Shown one piece after another: positions 16,575-27,193 of a DNA stretch of 64,000 nt. A program made the position numbers and the translations under genes. Location: positions 62,001 through 126,000 of the forward strand of contig JBEKUY010000003.1 in NCBI GenBank assembly GCA_049514555.1. The letters run 5' to 3'. The notes beneath the pieces were generated by a model. That model was not told the DNA's origin and ran no database searches. It saw only the letters and a list, made by a program, of their open reading frames with translations. Positions within the stretch are counted from its first letter, which is position 1. Every line of letters starts with the position of its first letter. Origin of the DNA: JBEKUY01 sp049514555. GTDB lineage: Bacteria > Acidobacteriota > Terriglobia > Acidiferrales > UBA7541.

Positions 16575-17063
16575 CTACCAGGTGACTCCGCCGGAAGGAG
16601 GCGGCCAGGTTCCAAGCATCTGCCTCACGAGGACGACCTGCCCGGCATGATAGCTGGTGTGTGAGGCGATGGCCTGAAGCATTCCTAGTCGAGTGTGTTT
16701 TCCGCGCGTGGCGAGGAGGTCTGCCTCACGAGCCTGGCGGTCGAGCCTTTTCAGTCCACGTTGGAAACCGCGGACGGCGCGCCGCCATTCCTTCGGAGCT
16801 GTCGGGCCGGGGCTGCCGGGCCAGCCGCCGGACGCATGCTTGGGAATCGGGGGATTCTCCCCGTCAAGCCACTTCACTACCCAATCCTGCCAGTAGCTTA
16901 TGTGGTTCAGCAGTTGGAAGATCGAGTGTGAAACGCCCTTGGGCCGGGCGCCGGCGGCCTTCCAATCCAGTCCCGCAAAAAGGTTCATGGTTGCCGCGTG
17001 AGCACCCTTTCCCGACAAGGCATTGCCGATTGTCATTTCGAGGATCTTGCGACTACCGCTCAT
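16575..17063 (-). CDS. DinB-family four-helix metal-binding protein
   Basis: 162 residues from ATG 17063, with GGAGG 6 bases upstream; the longer open frame upstream is antisense/out-of-frame to the phosphate transporter. The DinB signature histidines are visible: His in 'LLNHISYWQDWVVKWL' and the pair in 'AIASHTSYHAGQVVLVRQML' near the C-terminus. The family binds a divalent metal and often acts as a thiol-dependent transferase or stress protein. The 98-bp gap to the pit gene suggests possible co-transcription. Confidence 0.88.
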   Translation of the reverse strand: MSGSRKILEMTIGNALSGKGAHAATMNLFAGLDWKAAGARPKGVSHSIFQLLNHISYWQDWVVKWLDGENPPIPKHASGGWPGSPGPTAPKEWRRAVRGFQRGLKRLDRQAREADLLATRGKHTRLGMLQAIASHTSYHAGQVVLVRQMLGTWPPPSGGVTW

Positions 17064-17161
17064 GAATTCCTCCTTCTCTCGATTGGCTATCGAGTGTTCT
17101 TTGCGATGCCTATCTCCGGGCCCTGGCGCACCCGAAGGGGCGGGGCGGTTCGCGGGAACGC

Positions 17162-18157
17162 TTAGAGACCGACGTAGCGGATTAGATGATAGATGCTGAT
17201 CCCGAGGATGGCCGCGCCGGGAATGGTGAGGACCCAGGCCCACACGATGTGGCGGGTCACGCCCCAGCGAACGGCGGTCAGGCGGCGGGAAGCGCCGACG
17301 CCGACGATGGCGCCGGTGATGGTGTGGGTGGTGCTGACGGGGATGCCAAAAGCGGCGGTACCGAGTAGTGTGAACGCGCCGGCTGTCTCGGCCGCAAAGC
17401 CACCGAAGGGATTGAGCTTGGTGATGCGCTGTCCCATGGTCTTGATGATGCGCCAGCCGCCGGCCATGGTGCCGCCGCCGATGGCTAGGTGACAGCAAAT
17501 GATCACCCAGAAGGGAACTGAGTATTTGGGGAGAACGCCGCCCGACACAAGAGCCGCAGTGATGATGCCCATGCCTTTCTGCGCGTCGTTGCTGCCGTGG
17601 CCGAAACTGTAAGCGGCGGCGGAGACCAACTGCAGGCGGCGAAACCAGCGGTCCACCCGCTGCGGGCGCTGTCGGCGAACGATCCAACTCGTTACGACCG
17701 TCACGCAGATGGACATCACCATCCCCACCAGCGGCGACAAAAAGATGAAGGCTATCGGCAAGTACCAGCCACGAAAGATGATCGCTGCGATCCCGGCGTG
17801 GGCAAAGGCGGCGCCACCGTACCCACCCATGAGGGCGTGCGAAGAGCTGGTGGGAAGTCCAAGGACCAGGGTGATGAGATTCCACGTGATGGCGCCGAGG
17901 AGCCCTGCCAGCAGGACTTGTTGGGTCACCAGGTTGATATGAACCAAGCCCTTGCCGATGGTGGCGGCGACAGCCGTGCCGAAGGCGAAGGCGGCGAAGA
18001 AATTCCAGAAGGCAGCCCAGCCAACGGCCCAGAGCGGCTTCAGGACACGAGTGGAAACGACGGTGGCGATGGAGTTGGCGGCGTCGTGCCAGCCATTGGA
18101 AAACTCGAAGGCCAGGGTAAGAAAGATGGTGAGAGCGAGAAGATGGAAGCTGGTCAC
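17162..18157 (-). CDS. pit: Inorganic phosphate transporter, Pit family
   Basis: About 331 residues from GTG 18157, preferred because GAGGTG lies 6 bases upstream and it gives the usual Pit N-terminus; in-frame ATGs at 18178 and 18208 are alternatives. The Pit signature 'EFSNGWHDAANSIATVVSTR' occurs near the N-terminus, with its internal duplicate 'SFGHGSNDAQKGMGIITAAL' in the second half, and about 9-10 membrane segments are seen. It imports phosphate (metal-phosphate) by proton symport. The DUF47 gene directly upstream is its customary partner. Confidence 0.95.
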   Translation of the reverse strand: MTSFHLLALTIFLTLAFEFSNGWHDAANSIATVVSTRVLKPLWAVGWAAFWNFFAAFAFGTAVAATIGKGLVHINLVTQQVLLAGLLGAITWNLITLVLGLPTSSSHALMGGYGGAAFAHAGIAAIIFRGWYLPIAFIFLSPLVGMVMSICVTVVTSWIVRRQRPQRVDRWFRRLQLVSAAAYSFGHGSNDAQKGMGIITAALVSGGVLPKYSVPFWVIICCHLAIGGGTMAGGWRIIKTMGQRITKLNPFGGFAAETAGAFTLLGTAAFGIPVSTTHTITGAIVGVGASRRLTAVRWGVTRHIVWAWVLTIPGAAILGISIYHLIRYVGL

Positions 18158-18251
18158 CGGCGCGCACCTCGGAGCCATACCTCGGCGGGGCGCCTTGGCG
18201 CGCCGCACGAGCCGGGAAGGGGGTTGGCATCAGGATTGATCAAGGGATCGA

Positions 18252-18878
18252 TCAAGCGCTCTTCAGGATGACACCTTCGATGACGTTGGCGACGTCTTCG
18301 CACTTATCCACCGCGGTTTCGATGACCTCGAAGATCTCTTTCCACTTGATGATCTGTACGGAGTTCTTTTCTTCGTCGAAGAGCTGAGCGATGAGGGTGC
18401 GGCACAGCCGGTCGCTCTCATTCTCGAGGCGATTGATCTCGATGCAGTGTTCGAGGGCGCTGTCAGGTCTGCCAAGGGCATGCACCGCGGCAACGACCTC
18501 ACCGGTGGCGGCGTGGAGTATGCGCGCGAGGTCCACCGTGCCGGGGCGAACCTTGTCAACGCGATAGAGGACGAAGCGGCCGGCGGCTGCGTCGATCAGG
18601 TCGAGCACGTCGTCAATCTCGGAACACAACTGGTGGATGTCTTCGCGATCGAAGGGAGTAATGAAGGTCTGGTTCAGTTTCCTGAATAGGTTATGAGTGA
18701 TGTCGTCGCCCGCATGCTCGATCGCCTTGATGATCTGGGCCTGCTCCGGGACGCCGGTGTAATGCGAGAGCATGTCCACCAAAGCCTTCGCTCCGACCTG
18801 GATGTTTTCGGCTTGCTTCGCGAACATATCGAAGAAAGACTCCTCGCGCGGAAGCAGCCGCCGCAATAGGCCCGGCAT
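18252..18878 (-). CDS. DUF47 (PhoU-like) regulator of Pit transporter
   Basis: 208 residues, all helical, with E/D-rich repeats typical of the PhoU/DUF47 fold ('HAGDDITHNLFRKLNQTFITPFDREDIHQL', split here around D30-like metal sites, and 'LENESDRLCRTLIAQLF'). DUF47 proteins sit next to pit genes and modulate phosphate uptake. It is the first gene of a two-gene DUF47-pit operon. Confidence 0.93.
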   Translation of the reverse strand: MPGLLRRLLPREESFFDMFAKQAENIQVGAKALVDMLSHYTGVPEQAQIIKAIEHAGDDITHNLFRKLNQTFITPFDREDIHQLCSEIDDVLDLIDAAAGRFVLYRVDKVRPGTVDLARILHAATGEVVAAVHALGRPDSALEHCIEINRLENESDRLCRTLIAQLFDEEKNSVQIIKWKEIFEVIETAVDKCEDVANVIEGVILKSA

Positions 18879-18975
18879 AGTTGTGAAAATCTCCCCTGTT
18901 GAAAACGAGAGGGTGGCCGATGACTATACCCGAGGCGGGTGGATGTGGCAAGGACGGCCGTCACCAGGAGGAATG

Positions 18976-19006
18976 AAAAGGGCGCCCCGGTTTCCCGGGA
19001 CGCCCT
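18976..19006 (-). terminator. Intrinsic terminator of groESL
   Basis: On the minus strand, AGGGCGTCCCGGG pairs with CCGGGGCGCCCT around a short AAA loop and is followed by TTTT. It starts 36 bp past the groEL stop. Confidence 0.8.
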
Positions 19007-19041
19007 GGCACCGGTTAAGTGATTGTTTATGAGCAACTTAC

Positions 19042-20673
<1,632 letters not shown>

Positions 20674-20741
20674 AAGACCCTTTCCTCCTCAAATCGTTCT
20701 GAATTCGATTCTGCCGGGAACCGGCGGGCCCCCGAGAAGCG

Positions 20742-21056
20742 TTACTTCTTCGCGGCCTTGGCCGCGCCGCTCACCTTGGCAAGGATTTCATCCTCGCGAA
20801 GGATGAGGTATTCCTCGTCCTCGACCTTGATTTCCGACCCACTGTACTTGCCGAACAGGACGCGATCGCCTGCTTTCACGTCGAGCGGGACGCGTTGGCC
20901 CTTTTCGATCTTGCCTGCCCCGACGGCAATGACTTCGCCCTCCTGGGGCTTTTCCTTTGCGGTATCCGGGATGATGATGCCTCCGCGGACGCTTTCCTTC
21001 TCCTCGATCCGCCTGATGATCACGCGGTCGTGTAGTGGAGTGAGGTTGACAGCCAT
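20742..21056 (-). CDS. groS: Co-chaperonin GroES (Hsp10)
   Basis: 104 residues. It has the mobile-loop and roof pattern 'LHDRVIIRRIEEKE' at the N-terminus, 'GGIIIPDTAKEKPQEGEVIAVG' and 'VLFGKYSGSEI'. It caps the GroEL ring. It is the first gene of the groES-groEL operon, with GGAGG-like AGGAGGGGATC upstream of the ATG at 21056. Confidence 0.99.
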   Translation of the reverse strand: MAVNLTPLHDRVIIRRIEEKESVRGGIIIPDTAKEKPQEGEVIAVGAGKIEKGQRVPLDVKAGDRVLFGKYSGSEIKVEDEEYLILREDEILAKVSGAAKAAKK

Positions 21057-21110
21057 CGTGAGATCCCCTCCTAAAGGTTTGAACCGTAGGATAGGAGTGC
21101 CAAAGACTGA

Positions 21111-21137
21111 TTAGCACTCCTCGTAACCGAGTGCTAA
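21111..21137. promoter_or_regulatory. CIRCE operator (HrcA binding site)
   Basis: A perfect TTAGCACTC-N9-GAGTGCTAA inverted repeat. It overlaps the downstream edge of the groESL -10 box, so HrcA bound here would block transcription until heat stress. hrcA itself is not in the window. Confidence 0.98.
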
Positions 21138-21163
21138 TATAGCACGAAAACACAGCAAGTCAA
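21136..21163 (-). promoter_or_regulatory. Sigma-70 promoter of groESL
   Basis: On the minus strand, -35 TTGACT (21158-21163) and -10 TATATT (21136-21141) are separated by 16 bp, directly upstream of and overlapping the CIRCE element. Confidence 0.85.
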
Positions 21164-21314
21164 GGGGTTAACTGACGTCCTGGAAGTGACTCCCCTCCAC
21201 CGAAGGTAATCTAAGTCCTTTTGCATCAACATCGTATCTTGCTGCAAGGAAAACCATGCACTTGGCCATTGTCCTGCCTGAAGGCCGAGCGTACAATCTC
21301 GCGCAAATAGCCAT

Positions 21315-23375
21315 ATGCCCTCGCTCATCTACGTGCGGCTTGTCGGATTCACGGCCGGGACGCTGCTCTATCTATTCTGGCTGGTGGTGATCGCGGGGTT
21401 CCGGCGGCAGCGGAATCTTGAGCGGGTCTTCTTCTTCCTGGCGCTGGCGCTGTTCTTGTTTTACTCGGGTTCGCTCTTGGCAGTGAACGCGCAGATCTAC
21501 TACACGCAGCCACCCGCGGCGCTAGTCACATTTGCGGTGACGCTGCTCAGTGCGGGACTGTGCTTCCTGCCGCCGCTGATCGTTCATTTGCACGCCGAAT
21601 ACGGGCTCACCCAGGGAATCGCACGCCACTCTCGAGCGGGGCGGCTATTGGCATGGGCGACGTACGCGCCGGTGATCTATTTTGGGTTGCGGGTTTATCC
21701 GTTGCTCGCGGGAGGCAAGAGCTTCGAGTTTCTGCAGCCGGGGAATGCGCTGGGGATGGGCTACGGAGCGTGGCTCGCGGCGGCGCTGCTCGCCGGCCTG
21801 ATCTGGGAATGGCGGTTTGCGCAGCGAGCCGCCGGCAAGCCGGAGCGCCGCTTGCACGCCGCGCTGGTCGTCCTCTTCGCGCTGGCGGCAGCGCTGGCGG
21901 GGTATCTCTACATCCTCGGAGGCCCGCACGCTCCAGGCGCAGCAACGGGCCTGGCCACGGCGCTGATGCTCCTGGGGCTCGTGCCCGGAGGGCTGCTGGT
22001 CTATTTCGTCCTGCGGTTCAACTTCTTGCAGATCGGGCGCCAGAAGAACCTGGTGTACGCAGTCTCCGCTACGTTTCTGGCGCTGCTCTACTTGAGCGCC
22101 GTGCGACGAGCGGGGACTTGGCTCGAACCGATTCTGCCGCCGGAGGCGACGGCGGCGATCCTGCTGTTCGTTCTGGTGGTGTTCTTTGAACCGCTCCAGC
22201 GGTGGCTGGGTGCGAGGCTGCGGCAGACTCTGCACAAGGAGATGGATCGTCTCCAGCGGGTAACGGCGGAGATTCAGCAGGAGGCGCGGCAGGGAGACCT
22301 GCGGCGGCTCGCGGAGTTCATCGAGAGGCGGGTGAAGGAGGAATTCGATCTGGCGGGGGTGCAGTTGGAATTGCGCGGCGCGCTCGCGAGCGATACAGCC
22401 TCGGGGGATGGACGGAAGAGCGGAGAACAGGAGCGGCCGGCTTGGCCCTCCACACCAGCTTCTTTCGCTCTGCGCCAGGGGGAGGAACATCTCGGGACCC
22501 TGGGGGTGGTGCCACACGGCGCATCGCTTTCCGGCGAGGCGCGAGGCGCGCTCGAATTCTTATGCGAGCAGCTCCCGGCCATGATCGAGCTTTGTCGGCT
22601 GATCGAAAACAAGCTGAAGCTCGAACGCGAGCTCGCCGAGCGGGAACGGCTGGCCGTGGTGGGACAGATGGCCGCGAGCATCTCGCACAACCTGAAGAAC
22701 CCGCTGGGAGCCATGAAGACGATCCTGCAAGTGCAACTCGAGAATCCGGATTTGCCAGAGGGGGTGCGGAGGGATTCCGAGTTGGTGCTCGGCGAAATGG
22801 AGCGGCTGAACCGAAAGCTGCAGCAACTGCTGGCGTACAGCCGGCCGGCCGTGCGTTCGGGAAACGCGGCGCCGCAGACGGATCTGCGGGCAGCGGCGGA
22901 GCAAGTGGCCGGTGTATTACGCCACGAAGCGGAGCGGCGGGGCTCCAGACTCGAGGTGGACGCGGGCCCTGGCGAAATGACGGTGCGCGCGAGCACCGAA
23001 GCCGTCAACGATGTGCTCACGAATCTGGTGGTGAACGCCATGGAAGCGCTCGAACGAGGAGGGGAAATCGTGCTGAGCGTGCGGAGCGAAGGCGGCCGGG
23101 CAGTCATGCAGGTGGAGGACGACGGTCCGGGGATACCGCTCGCGCTGCAGGAGAAGATTTTGCAGCCATTCTTTACAACCAAGCCACAAGGGACTGGGCT
23201 GGGGCTGGCGATCGTGTTGAGGCGCGTGAGCGAGTTGCGCGGAACATTGGAGTGCGAGAGCCCGGCGCGCGGCGAACGGGGCGCGCGATTTACCGTCAGA
23301 ATACCGCTCGCGACAGGCGAGAACGGCGCCAAAGTTGCCACAGACGGTGTTTCCGGGGTGCGGGAGGAGCGATGA
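21315..23375 (+). CDS. Membrane sensor histidine kinase
   Basis: 686 residues. The N-terminal half (about 1-300) has about seven to eight membrane segments, as in 7TM-type sensor kinases. A linker helix and GAF-like region (about 320-440) precede the HisKA box 'ASISHNLKNPLGAMKTILQV' with phospho-acceptor His458. The HATPase domain follows, with N box 'NDVLTNLVVNAMEAL', G1 'VEDDGPGIP' and G2 'GTGLGLAIV'. Its stop overlaps the ATG of the next gene (ATGA), giving a matched two-component pair with a sigma-54-type regulator. The signal is unknown. Confidence 0.95.
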   Translation: MPSLIYVRLVGFTAGTLLYLFWLVVIAGFRRQRNLERVFFFLALALFLFYSGSLLAVNAQIYYTQPPAALVTFAVTLLSAGLCFLPPLIVHLHAEYGLTQGIARHSRAGRLLAWATYAPVIYFGLRVYPLLAGGKSFEFLQPGNALGMGYGAWLAAALLAGLIWEWRFAQRAAGKPERRLHAALVVLFALAAALAGYLYILGGPHAPGAATGLATALMLLGLVPGGLLVYFVLRFNFLQIGRQKNLVYAVSATFLALLYLSAVRRAGTWLEPILPPEATAAILLFVLVVFFEPLQRWLGARLRQTLHKEMDRLQRVTAEIQQEARQGDLRRLAEFIERRVKEEFDLAGVQLELRGALASDTASGDGRKSGEQERPAWPSTPASFALRQGEEHLGTLGVVPHGASLSGEARGALEFLCEQLPAMIELCRLIENKLKLERELAERERLAVVGQMAASISHNLKNPLGAMKTILQVQLENPDLPEGVRRDSELVLGEMERLNRKLQQLLAYSRPAVRSGNAAPQTDLRAAAEQVAGVLRHEAERRGSRLEVDAGPGEMTVRASTEAVNDVLTNLVVNAMEALERGGEIVLSVRSEGGRAVMQVEDDGPGIPLALQEKILQPFFTTKPQGTGLGLAIVLRRVSELRGTLECESPARGERGARFTVRIPLATGENGAKVATDGVSGVREER

Positions 23376-24751
23376 AGACAATTCTGATCGTGGATGACGA
23401 GCCGGCGGCGCGGTACGGGATGCGGCGCGCGCTTGAAACTCAGTACCGTGTCGCTGAAGCAGATTCGGCGGGCGCCGCGCGGGGCGCCGTAGAGCGGGAG
23501 CGGCCGGACCTCGTGTTACTGGACGTCGTGATGCCCGGAGAAGACGGCTTGAGCCTTCTGAAGTGGCTGCGCGAAGAAGGGCACGCGATGCCGGTGTTGA
23601 TGGTGTCAGCGCTGGACACGGCGCGCACGGCGGTCGAGGCGCTGAAGCTGGGGGCGACGGACTATCTGGTGAAGGGCTTTGACATCGAAGAGCTGCGGAA
23701 GCGCGCCGCGAACCTCGTGAAGCTCTCGGACCTCGAGCGCGAAAACGAGGACCTGCGCCGGCGGCTGGCGACCGAGGGGCAGTTTGGGGAAATGCTGGGG
23801 CGGAGCGCGGCCATGCGGCGCGCGTTTGAGATGGCCGAACGCGTGGCGGGAACGGACTCCACCGTGCTGATCGTCGGGGAGAGCGGAACGGGCAAGGACC
23901 TACTCGCGCAGGAGATTCATCGAAGGTCGCGACGGAGCGCGCGGCCATTTGTAGCCGTGAACTGCGCCGCCCTGCCGGAAAACCTGATCGAATCGGAATT
24001 GTTCGGCTACGAGCGTGGCGCGTTCACCGGGGCGGCACAGCAGAAAAAGGGCAAATTCGAGCTGGCCAGCACGGGCACGCTGTTTCTCGACGAGATTGGC
24101 GACATGAATCCCGTGACCCAGGCGAAGGTCTTGCGCGCGCTCGAAAACCGGACGATCGAGCGGCTGGGCGGCACGCAGCCGATCGCCGTGGACGTGCGCG
24201 TGATCAGCGCGACGCATCGCGACCTGGCGGCGGAGATTCGCGCGGAGCGGTTTCGCGAGGATTTGTACTACCGACTGCGAGTGGTGACCATCGAGCTGCC
24301 ACCGCTGCGCGCGCATAAGGAGGACATCGCGCTACTGGCGGCGGCGTTCCTCGATTTGCACGCCGAACGCATCGGGCGAAAGGCGCAGTTGAGCCGGGAT
24401 GCGCTCCGGTCGCTCGAACGATACGATTGGCCGGGAAACGTTCGTGAACTCAAGAACGCGCTCGAGCGCAGCATGGTTCTGGCGCGCGGCGAGGAGATTG
24501 TCCCCGGCGATCTGCCCGAAGAAGTCGCGAGCGGGGAGTCGCCGATAAAGAAAGCGGAAGGCGCCGGCGAGGCGGGCATGGGAGAAACGGATTTTCGCGA
24601 GGGGAAGCGGAAGTTCGAGGTGGCGTTTCTGAAGCGGAAGCTCGAAGAGAACCGCTGGAACGTCTCGCGGACGGCGGCGGCTATCGGATTGCACCGGCAG
24701 AGCCTCCAGGAGAAGCTGAGGGAATTGGGAATCCAGCGGCCGGGAAAGTGA
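23372..24751 (+). CDS. NtrC-family sigma-54-dependent response regulator
   Basis: 459 residues from ATG 23372, which overlaps the kinase stop; the frame is open upstream but antisensical there. The receiver domain has DDE at 8-10, phospho-acceptor Asp51 (LVLLDVVMPGEDG) and Lys in 'YLVKGF'. The AAA+ domain has Walker A GESGTGKD, the sigma-54 contact loop GAFTGA and Walker B 'TLFLDEIGDM'. The C-terminal Fis-type helix-turn-helix is 'VSRTAAAIGLHRQSLQEKLRE'-like. It is predicted to activate sigma-54 promoters when phosphorylated by the upstream kinase. Confidence 0.97.
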   Translation: MKTILIVDDEPAARYGMRRALETQYRVAEADSAGAARGAVERERPDLVLLDVVMPGEDGLSLLKWLREEGHAMPVLMVSALDTARTAVEALKLGATDYLVKGFDIEELRKRAANLVKLSDLERENEDLRRRLATEGQFGEMLGRSAAMRRAFEMAERVAGTDSTVLIVGESGTGKDLLAQEIHRRSRRSARPFVAVNCAALPENLIESELFGYERGAFTGAAQQKKGKFELASTGTLFLDEIGDMNPVTQAKVLRALENRTIERLGGTQPIAVDVRVISATHRDLAAEIRAERFREDLYYRLRVVTIELPPLRAHKEDIALLAAAFLDLHAERIGRKAQLSRDALRSLERYDWPGNVRELKNALERSMVLARGEEIVPGDLPEEVASGESPIKKAEGAGEAGMGETDFREGKRKFEVAFLKRKLEENRWNVSRTAAAIGLHRQSLQEKLRELGIQRPGK

Positions 24752-24868
24752 GCCGTCATCGATCTATCGAACAACAGGGGTGGCAGATTCTTGAGATTCC
24801 CCAAGGCGAATAAGCCGGGCGCGCCTAAGGACAGGAAATAGTAAGATCGTGCAGAGCGGGGCGAGACG

Positions 24869-25633
24869 ATGAGCGAGACCTATATCGAATTCCAGCACGT
24901 CTCGAAGTCGTTCGATGAGCGCCTGGTGCTCGACGACGTGAGCTTCCGCGTCGAGCGTGGGGAAACGTGCGTGATCATGGGGCGCAGCGGCGTGGGGAAG
25001 TCGGTCGCGCTGAAGCACATCATGGGGTTCCTCAAGCCCGACGAAGGGCGCGTGATCGTGGCCGGTGAAGACATCACCGATTGGAATGAAGACCAGCTCG
25101 GCGATATACGGAGCAAGGTGACGATGGTGTTTCAGTCCGGCGCGCTGTTTGATTCGCTGACCGTGGCGGAAAACATCGCGTTTCCGATGGAAGTGCGCCA
25201 CGGGCTAAGCGGGGAAGAAATTGACGAGCGCGTCGAGAAGCTGGCGGACATGCTCGAGGTGAACGATGTGCTGGACAAACTGCCGAGCGAACTCTCCACC
25301 GGAACCAAGCGAGCGGTCGCGATCGCCCGGGCGCTGGCGCAGGACCCCGAAGCCATCCTCTACGACGAACCGACGACGATGGTGGACCCGCTGATGGCGG
25401 CGCACATGGGCGACCTGATCCTGCGGCTCAAACAGAAGTTCCACAATACGTCGATCGTGGTGACGCACGACACGCATCTGGCGAAGAAGCTGGCGGACCG
25501 GCTCGTGTTTTTGCACGAGGGGCACGTGGAGTTTTTTGGGCCGTGGGAGGAATTCGAAAACACCAGCGATCCGTTTCTCCGCAATTTCCGCATGCAGGAC
25601 GATCTGATTCCCGCGATGGACGTGATTCTGTGA
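24869..25633 (+). CDS. ABC transporter ATP-binding protein, MlaF/Ttg2A-like
   Basis: 254 residues. Walker A is GRSGVGKS (about 38-45), followed by the Q-loop 'VFQSGALFDSLTVAENIAFP' and Walker B 'ILYDEPTTMVDP'. The ABC signature is LSTGTKR in place of LSGGxxR, and the H-loop is 'VVTHD'. The 'QSGALFDSLTV' and 'PTTMVDP' patterns are characteristic of the Mla lipid-trafficking ATPase MlaF. The MlaE permease and MlaD substrate protein that normally accompany it are absent here. Its stop overlaps a GTG that opens a truncated permease. Confidence 0.92.
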   Translation: MSETYIEFQHVSKSFDERLVLDDVSFRVERGETCVIMGRSGVGKSVALKHIMGFLKPDEGRVIVAGEDITDWNEDQLGDIRSKVTMVFQSGALFDSLTVAENIAFPMEVRHGLSGEEIDERVEKLADMLEVNDVLDKLPSELSTGTKRAVAIARALAQDPEAILYDEPTTMVDPLMAAHMGDLILRLKQKFHNTSIVVTHDTHLAKKLADRLVFLHEGHVEFFGPWEEFENTSDPFLRNFRMQDDLIPAMDVIL

Positions 25634-25875
25634 GCCAGACGAACGGTTCATCCGACCCCATCCGTCAACTTCGGGAGGGAATGGGCTTTTGGGATGTGCT
25701 GCTGTTCAACATTGCGGCCGTCCTGGGCCCGCGCCGGAGTGCTGCGGCTGCGCATGCGGGGACGTCGTCGGTCAGCCTGTGGATACCGGCCGCGCTGCTC
25801 TTTTCGGTGCCCACCGCGTTTGTCGTCACCGAGCTAATGAAACCTTCCACTGGAAAGGAACTCAACCTCTCATGA
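25630..25875 (+). pseudogene. Truncated APC-superfamily amino acid permease (N-terminal remnant)
   Basis: From GTG 25630 (overlapping the MlaF stop as GTGA), the translation 'LREGMGFWDVLLFNIAAVLG' and 'GTSSVSLWIPAALLFSVPTA' matches the first two helices of APC amino-acid permeases. After 'FVVTELM' the expected sequence is lost and the frame ends 11 codons later. A full permease has more than 400 residues, so about 85% is deleted. The stop overlaps the ATG of the MFS gene, as though a deletion fused the two. Confidence 0.7.
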
Positions 25876-27167
25876 CAGACGCTGCTCCTACGGCAGTAAC
25901 GCGCCCTGCTCCAAGCCCGCTTTACCGCTGGGTTGTCCTGATCTTCATCAGCCTGGCCATGTTCGGGAATTACTATGTGTACGACGCTCTCAGCCCGCTC
26001 GCGGATCTGCTGACAAAGCAGCTCGGTTTTACGGACTCGAACATCGGGCTTCTGCAGGGCATCTACAGCGTCCCGAACATTTTTACGGTCGTGATCGGGG
26101 GCATGGTGATCGACCGCATCGGCGGGAAGAAATCGACGTTTATTTTCGGGGCGCTGTGTTTCCTGGGAGCGGTGGTCACGGTGCTGAGCCCGCACCTGTG
26201 GTTGATGGCCACCGGGAGGCTGATTTTCGGCGTGGGAGCGGAATCGCTGATCATCGCCGTCACCACGCTGCTCGCCAAATGGTTTCGCGGCAAGGAGCTC
26301 AGCTTCGCATTTGGCGTGAACCTGACGATTGCGCGGCTCGGTTCGTTTGCCGCGCTCAACTCGCCTACGTGGGCGCGGGCGGCCTACGTGAATTGGCGCT
26401 ACCCGTTTCTCATCGCCGTGGGCGTCTCGACGTGTTGCGTGCTCGGGGCCGTCATTTACTGGGGCATGGAGAACTACGCCGAAAGGCATTACGAATTGGG
26501 CGTGGGCGGCTCAACCGACAAAGTCGTCTTCAAGGATTTGTTCAAGTTCGGCGCTTCTTACTGGTACATCGTGGGGCTGTGCATTGTTTTTTACTCGGCT
26601 ATTTTCCCGTTTCAGACTTTCGCCGTGAAATTCTTCATCGAAGCGCACGGAACAACGCGCGAGCTGGGCGGGTTTCTTTCGAGCATGTTGACGCTGTTCG
26701 CCATGGTCGCCACGCCGCTCTTCGGCCTGCTGGTGGACAAGGTCGGAAAGCGCGCGCTCTTCATGATGTTTGGTTCGCTGCTCCTCATTCCCGTGTACCT
26801 CATCATGGCTTATTCGAACGTCTCGCTCTATTTGCCGATGGCCATGATGGGCGTGGCGTTTTCGCTGATCCCGGCGGTGATGTGGCCATCGGTGGCCTAC
26901 ATTGTGGACGAGGCCAAGCTCGGCACCGCCTATGGTGTGATGACCATGATCCAGAACATCGGCCTCGCCGGCTTCAACTTCCTGATTGGGTGGGAAAACG
27001 ACATTGGGGGCGCCGGTCCAGGCCGTCCTGCGGGCTACCACATGGGCATGTGGACCTTCTCGGTTCTTGGCCTGCTAGGGATGACGTTTGCTTTGCTTCT
27101 GCGCCACAGGGAAACTGGTCCGCACGGGCACGGGCTCGAGACGATTACCGCGAAGTCTTCGAGTTAG
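25872..27167 (+). CDS. MFS transporter (MFSD1-like)
   Basis: 431 residues from ATG 25872, with about 12 membrane segments. MFS motif A is degenerate: 'GGMVIDRIGGKKS' between helices 2 and 3 and 'FGLLVDKVGKR' in the second half. The N-terminal 'YYVYDALSPLADLLTKQLGF' and 'IGLLQGIYSVPNIF' resemble the bacterial relatives of eukaryotic MFSD1. Substrate unknown. It starts on the last bases of the truncated permease frame (ATGA). Confidence 0.9.
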   Translation: MTDAAPTAVTRPAPSPLYRWVVLIFISLAMFGNYYVYDALSPLADLLTKQLGFTDSNIGLLQGIYSVPNIFTVVIGGMVIDRIGGKKSTFIFGALCFLGAVVTVLSPHLWLMATGRLIFGVGAESLIIAVTTLLAKWFRGKELSFAFGVNLTIARLGSFAALNSPTWARAAYVNWRYPFLIAVGVSTCCVLGAVIYWGMENYAERHYELGVGGSTDKVVFKDLFKFGASYWYIVGLCIVFYSAIFPFQTFAVKFFIEAHGTTRELGGFLSSMLTLFAMVATPLFGLLVDKVGKRALFMMFGSLLLIPVYLIMAYSNVSLYLPMAMMGVAFSLIPAVMWPSVAYIVDEAKLGTAYGVMTMIQNIGLAGFNFLIGWENDIGGAGPGRPAGYHMGMWTFSVLGLLGMTFALLLRHRETGPHGHGLETITAKSSS

Positions 27168-27193
27168 CGTTTCTCACCGCGGCCCGAGTATCG

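Noticed and set aside
22202..23371. Long upstream extension of the NtrC-type regulator
   Set aside because: Overlaps the HATPase half of the kinase out of frame; the regulator's receiver domain starts at 23372.
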